This document shows positions 1 to 7,355 of a DNA stretch of 18,231 nt, piece by piece. A program made the position numbers and the translations under genes. Within the stretch, counting starts at the first letter, position 1. Each line of letters begins with the position of its first letter. The notes under the pieces are model-generated. The model was not told the origin of the DNA and made no database searches. It was given only the letters and a program-made list of their open reading frames with translations. The stretch is from Yinghuangia elevatio. GTDB taxonomy: Bacteria; Actinomycetota; Actinomycetes; Streptomycetales; Streptomycetaceae. The stretch lies in the NCBI RefSeq assembly GCF_040649515.1, contig NZ_JBEZFP010000176.1, positions 1 through 18,231 on the forward strand, in the 5' to 3' direction.

Positions 1-76
1 GCCGCGGTGACCCGCGGCCGGACGGGCCCGGGGGGTCACTACGAGCGCGGCACCCCGCCGCGGCCCGCGTGCCCGG
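1..76. other. Short stretch downstream of the substrate-binding protein gene
   Basis: This 76-base stretch follows the stop of the substrate-binding protein and runs off the window edge. It contains two CCGCGG palindromes (2-7 and 12-17) that could pair as a small hairpin. A minus-strand GTG at 39-37 could begin the next gene, as permease genes usually follow such binding proteins. Only 13 codons are visible and no good ribosome binding site precedes it, so no gene is called. Confidence 0.3.
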
Positions 77-1678
77 TCACTTCTTCAGGGCGATCTGGTC
101 CACCACCAGCGCACCGTCGTTGACCACCTGCAACCCGGTCACGCTCGGCCGGTGGATGACCGAGGTGGTCGCCTCCTGCCAGACGAACAACGGCACGTCC
201 TGCGCGGTGAGCTTGACCAGTTCGGAGTACGCGGCACGCCGCCCCTCCGGCGTGGTGGCGGCCCGCGCCTGGTCGAGCGCCGCGTCCGCCGCCGGGTTGG
301 CGTAGCCCGAGTAGTTGGTCGGGGAACCGGTACGGAACAGGCTGTCGATGCCCGGGTCCGGGTCGGCCAGCCACATACCGAAGTTCTGGGCCTGGAAGTC
401 GCGGTTGACCAGCCCCTTGGTGATGTACGCCGTGACCTCCAGGGCCTCGACCTCCATCTTGACGTTCTTGTACTGGGCCAGTCGGCTCTGCATGTACTCG
501 GCCGTCTTGCGCGCGTTGGCGTTCTGCTGCGTGAGGTACGTGAAGTTGACCGGCTTGCCCTCGGCGGCCAGCTCGTCGAACAGCTTCTGCGCCTCGGCCT
601 GGTTGTACGCCGGCTGCGCCGACACCGACGGGTCGATCAGCGGGGAGTTGTCGGGGAAGAGTCCGTCCGCGGTCTTGATGTCGCCCTGGTAGAGGGTCTG
701 CATCATCGCGGCGCCGTCGAAGGCCATGGCCATCGCGCGCCGGGCGCGCGGGTCGTCGAAGGGCGCGCGGCGCATGTTCATCAGGAAGTACTGGCCGCCG
801 TAGACCTGGGTCGTGATCGCCTCGAGGTTCTTGGTCGCGGCGATCTCCTCGGCCTCCCCGTTGGAGGTCACGGTGATGTCGGCCTGGTTGTTGCCCAGGG
901 TGTTGAGCAGCTGCGTGCTGTCGGGCATGACCGTGAAGGTGATCTGGTCGAGCATGGGCAACCCGGCCTGCCAGTAGGTGGGGTTGCGCACCATGACCTG
1001 CTGGCTGCCGCGCACCCACTCCTTGAGCAGGAACGGGCCGGCACCGACCGGCTTGCTCGGGAACCCCTTGGGGTCGGCCTTGAACGCGGTGGGCGAGGCG
1101 ATGTGCGCGAGGCCGTTGGCCACCGTGCGGTCGAAGTTCAGGTTGGGCTTCGCCAGCGTGATGCGCAGCTCCAGCGGCCCGGCGACCTCGCTGGTCACAC
1201 CGGCCATGTTGGCGCGGTGGATGGAGCTCATCGCCGGGTCGTTGTTGGCGTCCCAGTTCGCCTTGACCGCGGCGGCGTCGTAGGGCGTGCCGTCGCTGAA
1301 GTTCACGTTGGGCTTGATCTTCAGCGTCCAGACCGCGCCGGTGGCGTCTGGGATGAGGCTCTCCGCGACGCGCGGTTTGACCTTGCCGTCGGCCGGGTCC
1401 AGGTACACCAGGAAGTCGTAGAGCGCGGCCATCCGGCTGGAGTCGGCCGAGCCGGTGTAGGACGCGGTGAACGGGTCGAGCCCGCGCGATTCCACCGGCA
1501 GCGGGATCGTGACCGAGCCGCCCCGCTGCGCGGTGCCGCCGGCGGAACCGCCGTCGTCGGAGCCGCCCCCGCACGCGGTGGCCGACAGGGCGAAGGCGGC
1601 GGCCGCCGCCACCGCCGCGAGCCTTCGGCGCCGGACGCGCGGGGCGGAGCGGCGGGGCGGCATGGTTCTCGGAAACAT
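77..1678 (-). CDS. Peptide/nickel-type ABC transporter substrate-binding lipoprotein (SBP family 5)
   Basis: 533 residues, the usual length for the DppA/OppA/NikA-like family 5 of solute-binding proteins, which capture oligopeptides or related ligands outside the cell for an ABC importer. The N-terminus has an arginine cluster (residues 14-19), a hydrophobic stretch (20-33) and the lipobox-like LSATAC, with the lipidated Cys at 36, followed by a Gly/Ser/Asp linker. The mature part has typical family features: GLDPF near 66-70, LKIKPNVNFSDGTPY at 119-133, VGAGPF at 211-216, and PFDDPRARRAMAMAFD at 306-321. The ATG at 1678 is chosen because GAGGAG lies 7 bases upstream; an ATG at 1663 has no such site. 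The ligand cannot be told from sequence. No permease or ATPase is in the window; they may lie beyond the left edge. The same frame is open upstream into comEC, which is odd (see comEC). Family call is firm. Confidence 0.9.
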   Translation of the reverse strand: MFPRTMPPRRSAPRVRRRRLAAVAAAAAFALSATACGGGSDDGGSAGGTAQRGGSVTIPLPVESRGLDPFTASYTGSADSSRMAALYDFLVYLDPADGKVKPRVAESLIPDATGAVWTLKIKPNVNFSDGTPYDAAAVKANWDANNDPAMSSIHRANMAGVTSEVAGPLELRITLAKPNLNFDRTVANGLAHIASPTAFKADPKGFPSKPVGAGPFLLKEWVRGSQQVMVRNPTYWQAGLPMLDQITFTVMPDSTQLLNTLGNNQADITVTSNGEAEEIAATKNLEAITTQVYGGQYFLMNMRRAPFDDPRARRAMAMAFDGAAMMQTLYQGDIKTADGLFPDNSPLIDPSVSAQPAYNQAEAQKLFDELAAEGKPVNFTYLTQQNANARKTAEYMQSRLAQYKNVKMEVEALEVTAYITKGLVNRDFQAQNFGMWLADPDPGIDSLFRTGSPTNYSGYANPAADAALDQARAATTPEGRRAAYSELVKLTAQDVPLFVWQEATTSVIHRPSVTGLQVVNDGALVVDQIALKK

Positions 1679-4294
1679 CGGCGACTCCTCGGCGCTGAGG
1701 GCCCGTTCCCCCGGCGGAACGGCTCGGTGCGCCGTGCTCCTCGGAACCCTGCCTGTGGTGACACGTGCCTGGACTTGTGGTCCCTCCGACTTACTTGACG
1801 GACTCAAGCAACCACAGAGCGCCGAGCGATTCAAGGCAGAACTTTGTGCAGCGTGGCCGTGGTCGTGACGGGCCGGCGGGCCGCCTCGGGCGACGACCCG
1901 GGACCGGGGGCGGGTGGTGATGCGCAGGTCCTTGGCCGTACCGGACAAGGCGATTGCGCCCTGGAGGTCGGTACGGGCGGTGTGTGCGCCCGCCGCGGTG
2001 AGGAGCGAGAGCGCCGCACGGCTCGGATGGCCGTAGGTGTTCCCGGCGCCGACCGAGACGAGCGCCAGTCGCGGACGCAGGCCCAGGAACAGCGCCGGGT
2101 CCTGCCGCGCCGAGCCGTGGTGCGGGACCTTGAGGACGTCCACCCGGATGCCGGACAGGTCGGCGCGCAGCGCCCGCTGGGCCTCCGGCTCGACGTCGCC
2201 GGTGAACAGGATCCGGATGCCGGAGACCTCGGCAAGGACCACCGTGCTGGCGTTGTTGGGCGCCGAACCGCGGTACCGGCGGACGGCCTGCGGATCACGC
2301 GGGCCGATCACCCGCCACCGCAGCGCACCGTCGGCGACGACGCGTTGCTCGCCGTGCCGGGCAGTTTGCACCGGCACCCGGGCCGCCTCGGCCCAGCGCT
2401 GTACGCGGGCGACCTCGCCGGCCGGCTCACGCAGGCCGGACGTCTCGACGGCGCCGACCGCCCGGCCGTTCAGCACACCGGGCAGGCCCTCCACGTGGTC
2501 GGCGTGGAAATGGCTGAGCATGACCAGCGGGACGCGGTCGATGCCGAGGTCGCGCAGGCACCGGTCGACGGCGTGCGGGTCGGGGCCGGTGTCCACCACG
2601 ACGCCTCGGCCGTGTCCGGCGTTGAGCACGAAGGCGTCGCCCTGCCCGACGTCGCAGGCCACCAAGTGCCAGCCGGGCGGCGGCCACCCGGTGAGGGGAC
2701 GGATGAGCGGCTGGGGGCGCAGCAACGCGATGAGCACCACGGCCGCGAGCACCGTGACGGCGACGGGCCGCCGGACGAGCGCACGGGTGAGGGGAATCGC
2801 GGCGACGGTGACGACGGCGAGGGCGAGACCGCCCGGCAGGCCGCCGGGCCAGCCGACGGTGGCTCCGGGGAACGCCGCCCCGGTGCGGGCGACCAGGGCG
2901 ATCCACGCCACCGGCACCGCCGCAACGTGCGCGACCAGGGCGGCGGCCGGGATGTGCAGGGGCGCCACGAGCAGCACGACGAACCCGAGCACGGTCGCGG
3001 GTGCGACGGCGAACTCCGCCAGCAGGTTGCACGGGACCGCGACGATGCTGACCCGCTCGGTGAAGGTGACGACAACGGGGGCGCAGACGGCCTGGGCGGC
3101 GCACGGGACCGCGACGACCACGGCGATCGGGGCGGGCCAGCCGCGGCGCACGAGGGCCGCCGCCCAGCGCGGGGCGATCAGCAGCAGGGCTCCGGTGGCC
3201 AGCACCGAGAGGATGAATCCGAAACTGCGCGCCAGCGCCGGGTCCAGCAGGACCAGGAGCAGTGCCGCGGCGGCCAGGGCGGAGGGGCCGTGGCGGCGCC
3301 ACCCGCCGAACAGGGCGGCAAGCGTCACCAGCCCCATGAGCGCGGCCCGCAGCACGCTGGGTTCAGGGCGCGCGAGGACGACGAAGCCCACCACGGCCCC
3401 CGCACCCAGCACGGGCAACGCGCGCCCTCGGACCCCCACATGACGGAATGTCAGGAGCGCGGCGCCGAGCAGGATGGTGATGTTGGTGCCGCTCACCGCC
3501 ATCAGGTGAGTGAGTTCGGTGGTCCTGAAGTCCTCGGTGAGACCAAGGGGAACGGCTGAGGTGTCGCCGACGACCAGGCCGGGGAGCAGCCCGCGCGGTG
3601 CGGCGGGCAGACCTGCGCAGGCCCGGCGCAGCCGGTCCCGGACATGGCCCGCCAGTCGCTGGTGGTCGGACGGACGGCCGGTCACCCGGGGCGCGGATTC
3701 GACGATGAGGAGCGCGGTCGCCGGGCTGTCCGGCCGGGCGGCGACCAGCCGGCCGGCCGCGTTGATGCGTGTGCCGGGCAGCAGCCGAGGCCACGGGGCT
3801 TGCCCGGTCGCCAGAATCAGCACGGGAGTTCGCAGGCGCACGGACGGGCCGGCGGGGGTGACGAGCCGGTCGACGCGCGCCGGGATGCGGAACTTCGCGG
3901 TACCGAGCGATGTGCCGCGGACCTTGGGGACGACCACTGTCGGGTCGCCGGTGACGGTGAGTTGCGCGGTGACGGTGGCGCCCCGGTCGGCGAGCGCACG
4001 GACGGGCCCGGCCCGCTGCGCGGAGGTCTGCAGGGTTGCGGACGCTCCACCGGCCGCACAGCAGACGAGGGCGACGGCCGCCGTGGCGCGAATCGTGCGC
4101 CCCCGGCACAGGGCGGACAGGGCGGTTGCTCCGACCACGCAGCCGCCGACGAACGTCCAGGCCACGACCGGGCGTACGGCCGGAACGCACCACGCGGCAC
4201 CCCAGGCCGCAACGGCGCCCGGAACGAGCCTGAGGTCGACCGCGGCGGTACGGGCGGCATCGCCCGGGCGGCCCTGGACCGGTGGCGTGCTCAT
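77..4294 (-). CDS. comEC: ComEC/Rec2 DNA-uptake channel; frame lacks its own stop and runs into the downstream lipoprotein gene
   Basis: ComEC is the inner-membrane channel for single-stranded DNA uptake. The ATG at 4294 overlaps the comEA stop (ATGA), so the pair is translationally coupled. Residues 25-85 hold N-terminal membrane segments. An OB-like soluble part follows (about 100-205). The Competence domain (about 230-525) includes LLPGLVVGDTS (237-245) and HLMAVSGTNITIL (263-275). The metallo-beta-lactamase-like domain (about 540-790) has CDVGQGD (547-553), VVVDTGP, the metal motif HFHADH (595-600), FTGDVE (697-702) and KVPHHGS (722-728). Homology ends near residue 795-800 (about position 1900), but no stop occurs. 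Codons continue through about 72 poorly conserved residues straight into the first ATG of the binding protein, giving 1405 codons. I expect the true gene to be about 800-870 residues, with the rest a lost stop, a frameshift or a sequencing error. A real fusion is less likely. Confidence 0.85.
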   Translation of the reverse strand: MSTPPVQGRPGDAARTAAVDLRLVPGAVAAWGAAWCVPAVRPVVAWTFVGGCVVGATALSALCRGRTIRATAAVALVCCAAGGASATLQTSAQRAGPVRALADRGATVTAQLTVTGDPTVVVPKVRGTSLGTAKFRIPARVDRLVTPAGPSVRLRTPVLILATGQAPWPRLLPGTRINAAGRLVAARPDSPATALLIVESAPRVTGRPSDHQRLAGHVRDRLRRACAGLPAAPRGLLPGLVVGDTSAVPLGLTEDFRTTELTHLMAVSGTNITILLGAALLTFRHVGVRGRALPVLGAGAVVGFVVLARPEPSVLRAALMGLVTLAALFGGWRRHGPSALAAAALLLVLLDPALARSFGFILSVLATGALLLIAPRWAAALVRRGWPAPIAVVVAVPCAAQAVCAPVVVTFTERVSIVAVPCNLLAEFAVAPATVLGFVVLLVAPLHIPAAALVAHVAAVPVAWIALVARTGAAFPGATVGWPGGLPGGLALAVVTVAAIPLTRALVRRPVAVTVLAAVVLIALLRPQPLIRPLTGWPPPGWHLVACDVGQGDAFVLNAGHGRGVVVDTGPDPHAVDRCLRDLGIDRVPLVMLSHFHADHVEGLPGVLNGRAVGAVETSGLREPAGEVARVQRWAEAARVPVQTARHGEQRVVADGALRWRVIGPRDPQAVRRYRGSAPNNASTVVLAEVSGIRILFTGDVEPEAQRALRADLSGIRVDVLKVPHHGSARQDPALFLGLRPRLALVSVGAGNTYGHPSRAALSLLTAAGAHTARTDLQGAIALSGTAKDLRITTRPRSRVVARGGPPARHDHGHAAQSSALNRSALCGCLSPSSKSEGPQVQARVTTGRVPRSTAHRAVPPGERALSAEESPMFPRTMPPRRSAPRVRRRRLAAVAAAAAFALSATACGGGSDDGGSAGGTAQRGGSVTIPLPVESRGLDPFTASYTGSADSSRMAALYDFLVYLDPADGKVKPRVAESLIPDATGAVWTLKIKPNVNFSDGTPYDAAAVKANWDANNDPAMSSIHRANMAGVTSEVAGPLELRITLAKPNLNFDRTVANGLAHIASPTAFKADPKGFPSKPVGAGPFLLKEWVRGSQQVMVRNPTYWQAGLPMLDQITFTVMPDSTQLLNTLGNNQADITVTSNGEAEEIAATKNLEAITTQVYGGQYFLMNMRRAPFDDPRARRAMAMAFDGAAMMQTLYQGDIKTADGLFPDNSPLIDPSVSAQPAYNQAEAQKLFDELAAEGKPVNFTYLTQQNANARKTAEYMQSRLAQYKNVKMEVEALEVTAYITKGLVNRDFQAQNFGMWLADPDPGIDSLFRTGSPTNYSGYANPAADAALDQARAATTPEGRRAAYSELVKLTAQDVPLFVWQEATTSVIHRPSVTGLQVVNDGALVVDQIALKK
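1679..1900. promoter_or_regulatory. Apparent intergenic/promoter region between comEC homology and the substrate-binding protein
   Basis: Base composition drops in GC here, notably at 1780-1850, as expected for non-coding promoter DNA. The comEC frame nonetheless stays open across it. A small dyad, CTTGA-CGGAC-TCAAG, lies at 1794-1808 and could be an operator. No convincing -35/-10 pair was found on the minus strand. TTA at 1791, TCA at 1804 and TCA at 1831 are minus-strand stops in the two other frames, so a one- or two-base shift would end comEC here. Confidence 0.4.
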
Positions 4295-5379
4295 ACGCGC
4301 ACCCTCGGGCGGAGTTCCTCGAAGCGGCGTTCGCCGATGCCGCGGATCTCGCGGAGTTGCTCGACCGAGGTGAACCGGCCGTGCGCGCGACGCCAGTCGA
4401 GGATGCTCGCGGCCATGACGGGGCCGATGCCGGGCAGGCCCTCGAGTTGTTCGGCGGTGGCCGTGTTCAGGTCGACGACACCGGCCGCCGCGCCGTTTGC
4501 CGCGCCCTTCGCCGCCCCCTTCCCCGCCGCGGACGCCGCGGGCGCACCCGCCGGGGCCGGGACGGCGGTTGCCCCGGGCACACCGACCGGCACCTGCTCG
4601 CCGTCGGACAGCACACGCGCCAGGTTGAGAGCGGCCAGGTCCGTACCGGGGAGCGCCCCGCCGGCCGCCTTGAGGGCGTCGTCGACGCGGGATCCGGCGG
4701 GGAGGGCGAACAGGCCGGGGCGGGCGACGCGTCCGACGACATGGACGGACACCGACGCGGCGGCCGCGGCCGCGGAGGGGTCGGTCGGAGCCGCCAGGGC
4801 AGCCGAGGCGGGCAAGGCAAGCGGATCCGGCCGGGAGGCGCCCGAGCCGAGCGATCCCGCGGTGGCACCGGGAGCAGCGGTCCCGGAACCGGCCCCGACA
4901 GCGGCCCCGGAGGCGGAGGCCGCGACGGCCGCAGGCACCGCCACCGTCTGCGGACGCGACCGCCACCAGCCCACGCCGGCGATGACGATCGCGAGGAGTG
5001 CCAGGGCGGCCACCGCCGCCACCACCCGCCCGTCCACCGCGATGCGGAACGCCTTGAGACCGGGCGGGATTCGGTCCGCGACCGTCGCGGCGAAGCGGGT
5101 TGCGGCGGGCAGCGGCTCAGCCGAGGCGTCTCGGTCGGCCGAGGCGTCCCGAGGCCCGCTGCCGACGGGCTCCGGGACGCCCGCCCACGGGTCCGGACCG
5201 GGTGGCGGCACGCCGGGCGGCGGGGTCTCGGGCGACGCCGCGGCGTGGCGCGAGGAGGCAGGGTCGTCGGAACGGTGCGGCCCGAGCGCGGCATCGGTTG
5301 CGTGCCGCCCGGGGGCGGCGTCGGCCGGGAACAACGCGGCGAGTCGGGAGGCGGTCCGGGGGTTCGGTGATTTCGACAT
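4291..5379 (-). CDS. comEA: ComEA-type DNA receptor with SLBB and helix-hairpin-helix domains
   Basis: 362 residues. ComEA binds incoming double-stranded DNA at the outer face of the membrane and hands it to ComEC. A long Pro/Ala-rich, probably disordered cytoplasmic N-terminus (1-110) precedes one membrane segment (about 118-139, VVAAVAALALLAIVIAGVGWW core). A low-complexity Ala/Gly/Ser linker follows. Next is an SLBB/Soluble-ligand-binding domain (about 209-267, VSVHVVGRVARPGLFALPAG). The C-terminal double helix-hairpin-helix (300-362) has DLNTATAEQLEGLPGIGP and REIRGIGERRFEELRPRV. This order is typical of actinobacterial ComEA, which is longer than the Bacillus protein. The stop overlaps the comEC start by 4 bases. 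The ATG at 5379 has only a poorly spaced GAGG upstream. Natural competence is not established in most streptomycetes, so the physiological role is inferred. Confidence 0.93.
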   Translation of the reverse strand: MSKSPNPRTASRLAALFPADAAPGRHATDAALGPHRSDDPASSRHAAASPETPPPGVPPPGPDPWAGVPEPVGSGPRDASADRDASAEPLPAATRFAATVADRIPPGLKAFRIAVDGRVVAAVAALALLAIVIAGVGWWRSRPQTVAVPAAVAASASGAAVGAGSGTAAPGATAGSLGSGASRPDPLALPASAALAAPTDPSAAAAAASVSVHVVGRVARPGLFALPAGSRVDDALKAAGGALPGTDLAALNLARVLSDGEQVPVGVPGATAVPAPAGAPAASAAGKGAAKGAANGAAAGVVDLNTATAEQLEGLPGIGPVMAASILDWRRAHGRFTSVEQLREIRGIGERRFEELRPRVRV

Positions 5380-5430
5380 GCCTCGACGCTAGGCGGCGAA
5401 GTCGGGCGCCCCGCGCCGGTGATCGAAATC

Positions 5431-5457
5431 TGTGGACAACCCCGAGCCTGTGGACGA
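5431..5457 (-). promoter_or_regulatory. Two DnaA boxes upstream of comEA
   Basis: On the minus strand, TTGTCCACA (5439-5431) is the preferred Streptomyces DnaA box. TCGTCCACA (5457-5449) also fits the broader consensus of C/T, C/T, A/C/G, then TCCACA. Both point the same way, 18 bases apart start to start, and lie 52-78 bases upstream of the comEA ATG in the 153-base gap after degV. DnaA binding is inferred. Confidence 0.5.
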
Positions 5458-5532
5458 CGGGCTCGACCGCGGCCGTGGAGATGAGGTAGATGGCGACGCC
5501 CCGCGACACGCCGAACGAACCGCGCCTGCGCC

Positions 5533-6378
5533 CTACTTCGGGGAGACCACCACGGCGAGCAGCCCCGGGCCCGCGTGCGCGCCGATCACCGCGCCGACCT
5601 CGGATACGTACAACTCCCCCAGCTGCGGCAGGCGTTCGCGCAGTCGACCGGCCAACGCCTCGGCGCGGTCCGGGCTGGCCAGGTGGTGCACGGCCACATC
5701 GACCCGGCCCTCGCCGGCCGCTTCCAAGGCGATCTCCTCGAGCCGGCTGATGGCACGGGCAGACGTGCGGACCTTCTCCAGGGGGGCCACCCGACCGTCC
5801 GAGACGTGCAGCAGCGGCTTGACCGCGAGCGCCGCGCCCATGAGCGCGGCGGCGGCGCCGATGCGCCCGCCGCGCCGCAGGTACTCCAGCGTGTCCACGT
5901 AGAAGAATCCCGAGGTCGCCCCCGCGCGCTTCTCCGCCGCCGTCGCCGCGTCCTCCGCCGACGCGCCGTCCGCCGCCGCCTCGGCCGCGGTCAGGACCGG
6001 GAAGCCCATGGCCATGGCCAGTGTCCGGGAATCGACCACACGGACCGGCACTGGGGACTCTCGTGCGGCCAGCAGTGCCGCCTCGTACGTGCCCGACAGC
6101 TCCGCCGACAAGTGCACCGACACGATCTCGCGCGCGCCGCCCTCCGCGACCCGCCGGTACGTCTCCGCGAACGTCTCCGGCGACGGGCGCGACGTCGTCA
6201 CCACGCGCTTCTGCCGCAGCGCCTCGGCAAGGCCGGCCGGCGTCGCCTCCGTCCCCTCGTCGAGCGGCCGCCCGCGGAGCACGACCTTGAGCGGCACGAC
6301 GACGATGCCGTGCTGCTCGACGACCGCGTCGGGCAGGTACGCCGTGGAATCGGTAACGATCGCGACTTCGGTCGTCAT
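5533..6378 (-). CDS. DegV family fatty-acid-binding protein
   Basis: 281 residues, the standard length for DegV/FakB proteins, cytosolic carriers that bind one fatty acid. In Firmicutes FakB presents it to the kinase FakA for phosphorylation. Family marks: VAIVTDSTAYLP at the N-terminus, TSRPSPETF at 62-70 (the Thr/Ser/Pro carboxylate-binding loop), LSAELSGTYEAA at 90-101, LEYLRRGGRIG at 164-174, KPLLHVSDGRV at 187-197 and IGAHAGPG at 265-272 with the conserved His. The ATG at 6378 lacks a clear ribosome binding site. A TAGCTT hexamer ends 7 bases upstream of the ATG, so a leaderless transcript is possible. No fatty acid kinase gene is adjacent; the ligand and partner are unknown. It lies between the coiled-coil membrane protein and comEA. 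Confidence 0.95.
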   Translation of the reverse strand: MTTEVAIVTDSTAYLPDAVVEQHGIVVVPLKVVLRGRPLDEGTEATPAGLAEALRQKRVVTTSRPSPETFAETYRRVAEGGAREIVSVHLSAELSGTYEAALLAARESPVPVRVVDSRTLAMAMGFPVLTAAEAAADGASAEDAATAAEKRAGATSGFFYVDTLEYLRRGGRIGAAAALMGAALAVKPLLHVSDGRVAPLEKVRTSARAISRLEEIALEAAGEGRVDVAVHHLASPDRAEALAGRLRERLPQLGELYVSEVGAVIGAHAGPGLLAVVVSPK

Positions 6379-6517
6379 GGGGCTGAAGCTACCCGTCGGC
6401 GAAGGGACAAGGGACGAGGAAAACGTTCACCGCACCCGGGCGGTCGGACACCGGTCGCACGTCGGCCGCACATCCTCCGTTCCGCGCGACCTGCCCGGCA
6501 AACGCGTCGCGCACATG

Positions 6518-7117
6518 TCAGGGGCCGAGCGCGTCCTTGGCCGCCTGCGTGGTCTCGCGCAACGCCGCGACCTCCTGCTCGACCTCGCGCCCGAGCCGGT
6601 CGAGGTCGTCGTGCGCCAGAACCTGCTCGCGGTCCTGCGCGGCCCAGCGCAGCGACCCGGCGGCGTGCTGGACCCGCTCGGCCCGTTCGCGCAGCGCGGG
6701 CAGCTCGCGCTCCATCCGGACCGGGTCCGGCTCGCGCTCCAGCATCCGCAGGTCGGTGTCCAGCCCCTCGGCGAAGCGTTCGAGGCGGGCGAGGAGTTGC
6801 CGGGCCTCGGCGAGCTGGGTGTCCCGCGCGTAGCCGGCGTCGAGGACCCTGCGGGTGTGTTCGAGGGACTTGCGTACCGCGGACCGCAGCCGGGCCGCCT
6901 CGCCGGCGCCACCCGGGCGGGTGTACGCGCGGGCCCGCGACGCCGCGTCGTCCACCAGGCCCCGCAGGCGCGGCGCATGCCGGTCGATTCTGCGCCGCAC
7001 CGCACGCCGCACCATCACCCCGATGATCACCACCACACCGATCAGCACCATCAGCGCGGCGACCCCTGCGCCCAGGAAGAGGGCGACGGCTTGCGCACCG
7101 TCCGAGGCGAGTGACAC
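6518..7117 (-). CDS. Membrane-anchored coiled-coil protein of unknown function
   Basis: 199 residues. The start is the GTG at 7117, because GGGAGGAG lies 7 bases upstream. A longer frame to 7240 has atypical, Arg-rich, non-conserved sequence and no such site. Residues 10-36 form one strong membrane helix (VALFLGAGVAALMVLIGVVVIIGVMV), followed by a basic patch (RRAVRRRIDRH), so most of the protein should face the cytoplasm. Residues about 70-197 are charged, Ala/Leu/Arg/Glu-rich and predicted helical with coiled-coil character. No catalytic motif is visible. A small hypothetical gene sits between leuS and degV in related streptomycetes as I recall, which fits this one. Function is unknown. Confidence 0.8.
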   Translation of the reverse strand: MSLASDGAQAVALFLGAGVAALMVLIGVVVIIGVMVRRAVRRRIDRHAPRLRGLVDDAASRARAYTRPGGAGEAARLRSAVRKSLEHTRRVLDAGYARDTQLAEARQLLARLERFAEGLDTDLRMLEREPDPVRMERELPALRERAERVQHAAGSLRWAAQDREQVLAHDDLDRLGREVEQEVAALRETTQAAKDALGP

Positions 7118-7286
7118 GGCTGGTCTCCTCCCAGGTCGCCACCTGCGAATGCCCCAACAGTAGCGCCGCTGAGGCACCGGGCGTCCGCGCCGGACGAAAA
7201 CACCGCGATCCAGGGCGATCGTCACAGCCCGGAAATGCACCGTACACGGCAGGGAAACGAACGTGGGCGAATCACCCTCGAACAGA

Positions 7287-7346
7287 ACGGGCGCGGACGG
7301 AGAAGACCGTCCGCGCCCGTCGGGACGCGGCCCGACGGGCGCGTCC
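7287..7346 (-). terminator. Strong hairpin pair downstream of leuS
   Basis: A perfect 14 bp inverted repeat (arms 7287-7300 and 7307-7320, loop AGAAGA) lies 36 bases past the leuS stop. In the direction of leuS transcription it is followed by TTCTGTTCG, a weak U-tract. A second inverted repeat, GGACGCG...CGCGTCC (7323-7346) with CCCG-A-CGGG in its loop, lies between the stop and the first. Together they very likely end leuS transcription. Confidence 0.75.
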
Positions 7347-7355
7347 GTGCCCGGC

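Noticed and set aside
1..39. Possible GTG start of a downstream permease gene
   Set aside because: Only 13 codons, no convincing ribosome binding site and no recognisable sequence.
1844..3559. Long plus-strand ORFs opposite comEC
   Set aside because: Gln/Arg/His/Gly-rich antisense shadows typical of GC-rich genes, with no motifs.
4295..4966. Upstream extension of the comEC frame by about 220 codons
   Set aside because: It lies entirely over comEA in another frame, is Arg/Gly-rich and has no homology; comEC starts at the overlapping ATG 4294.
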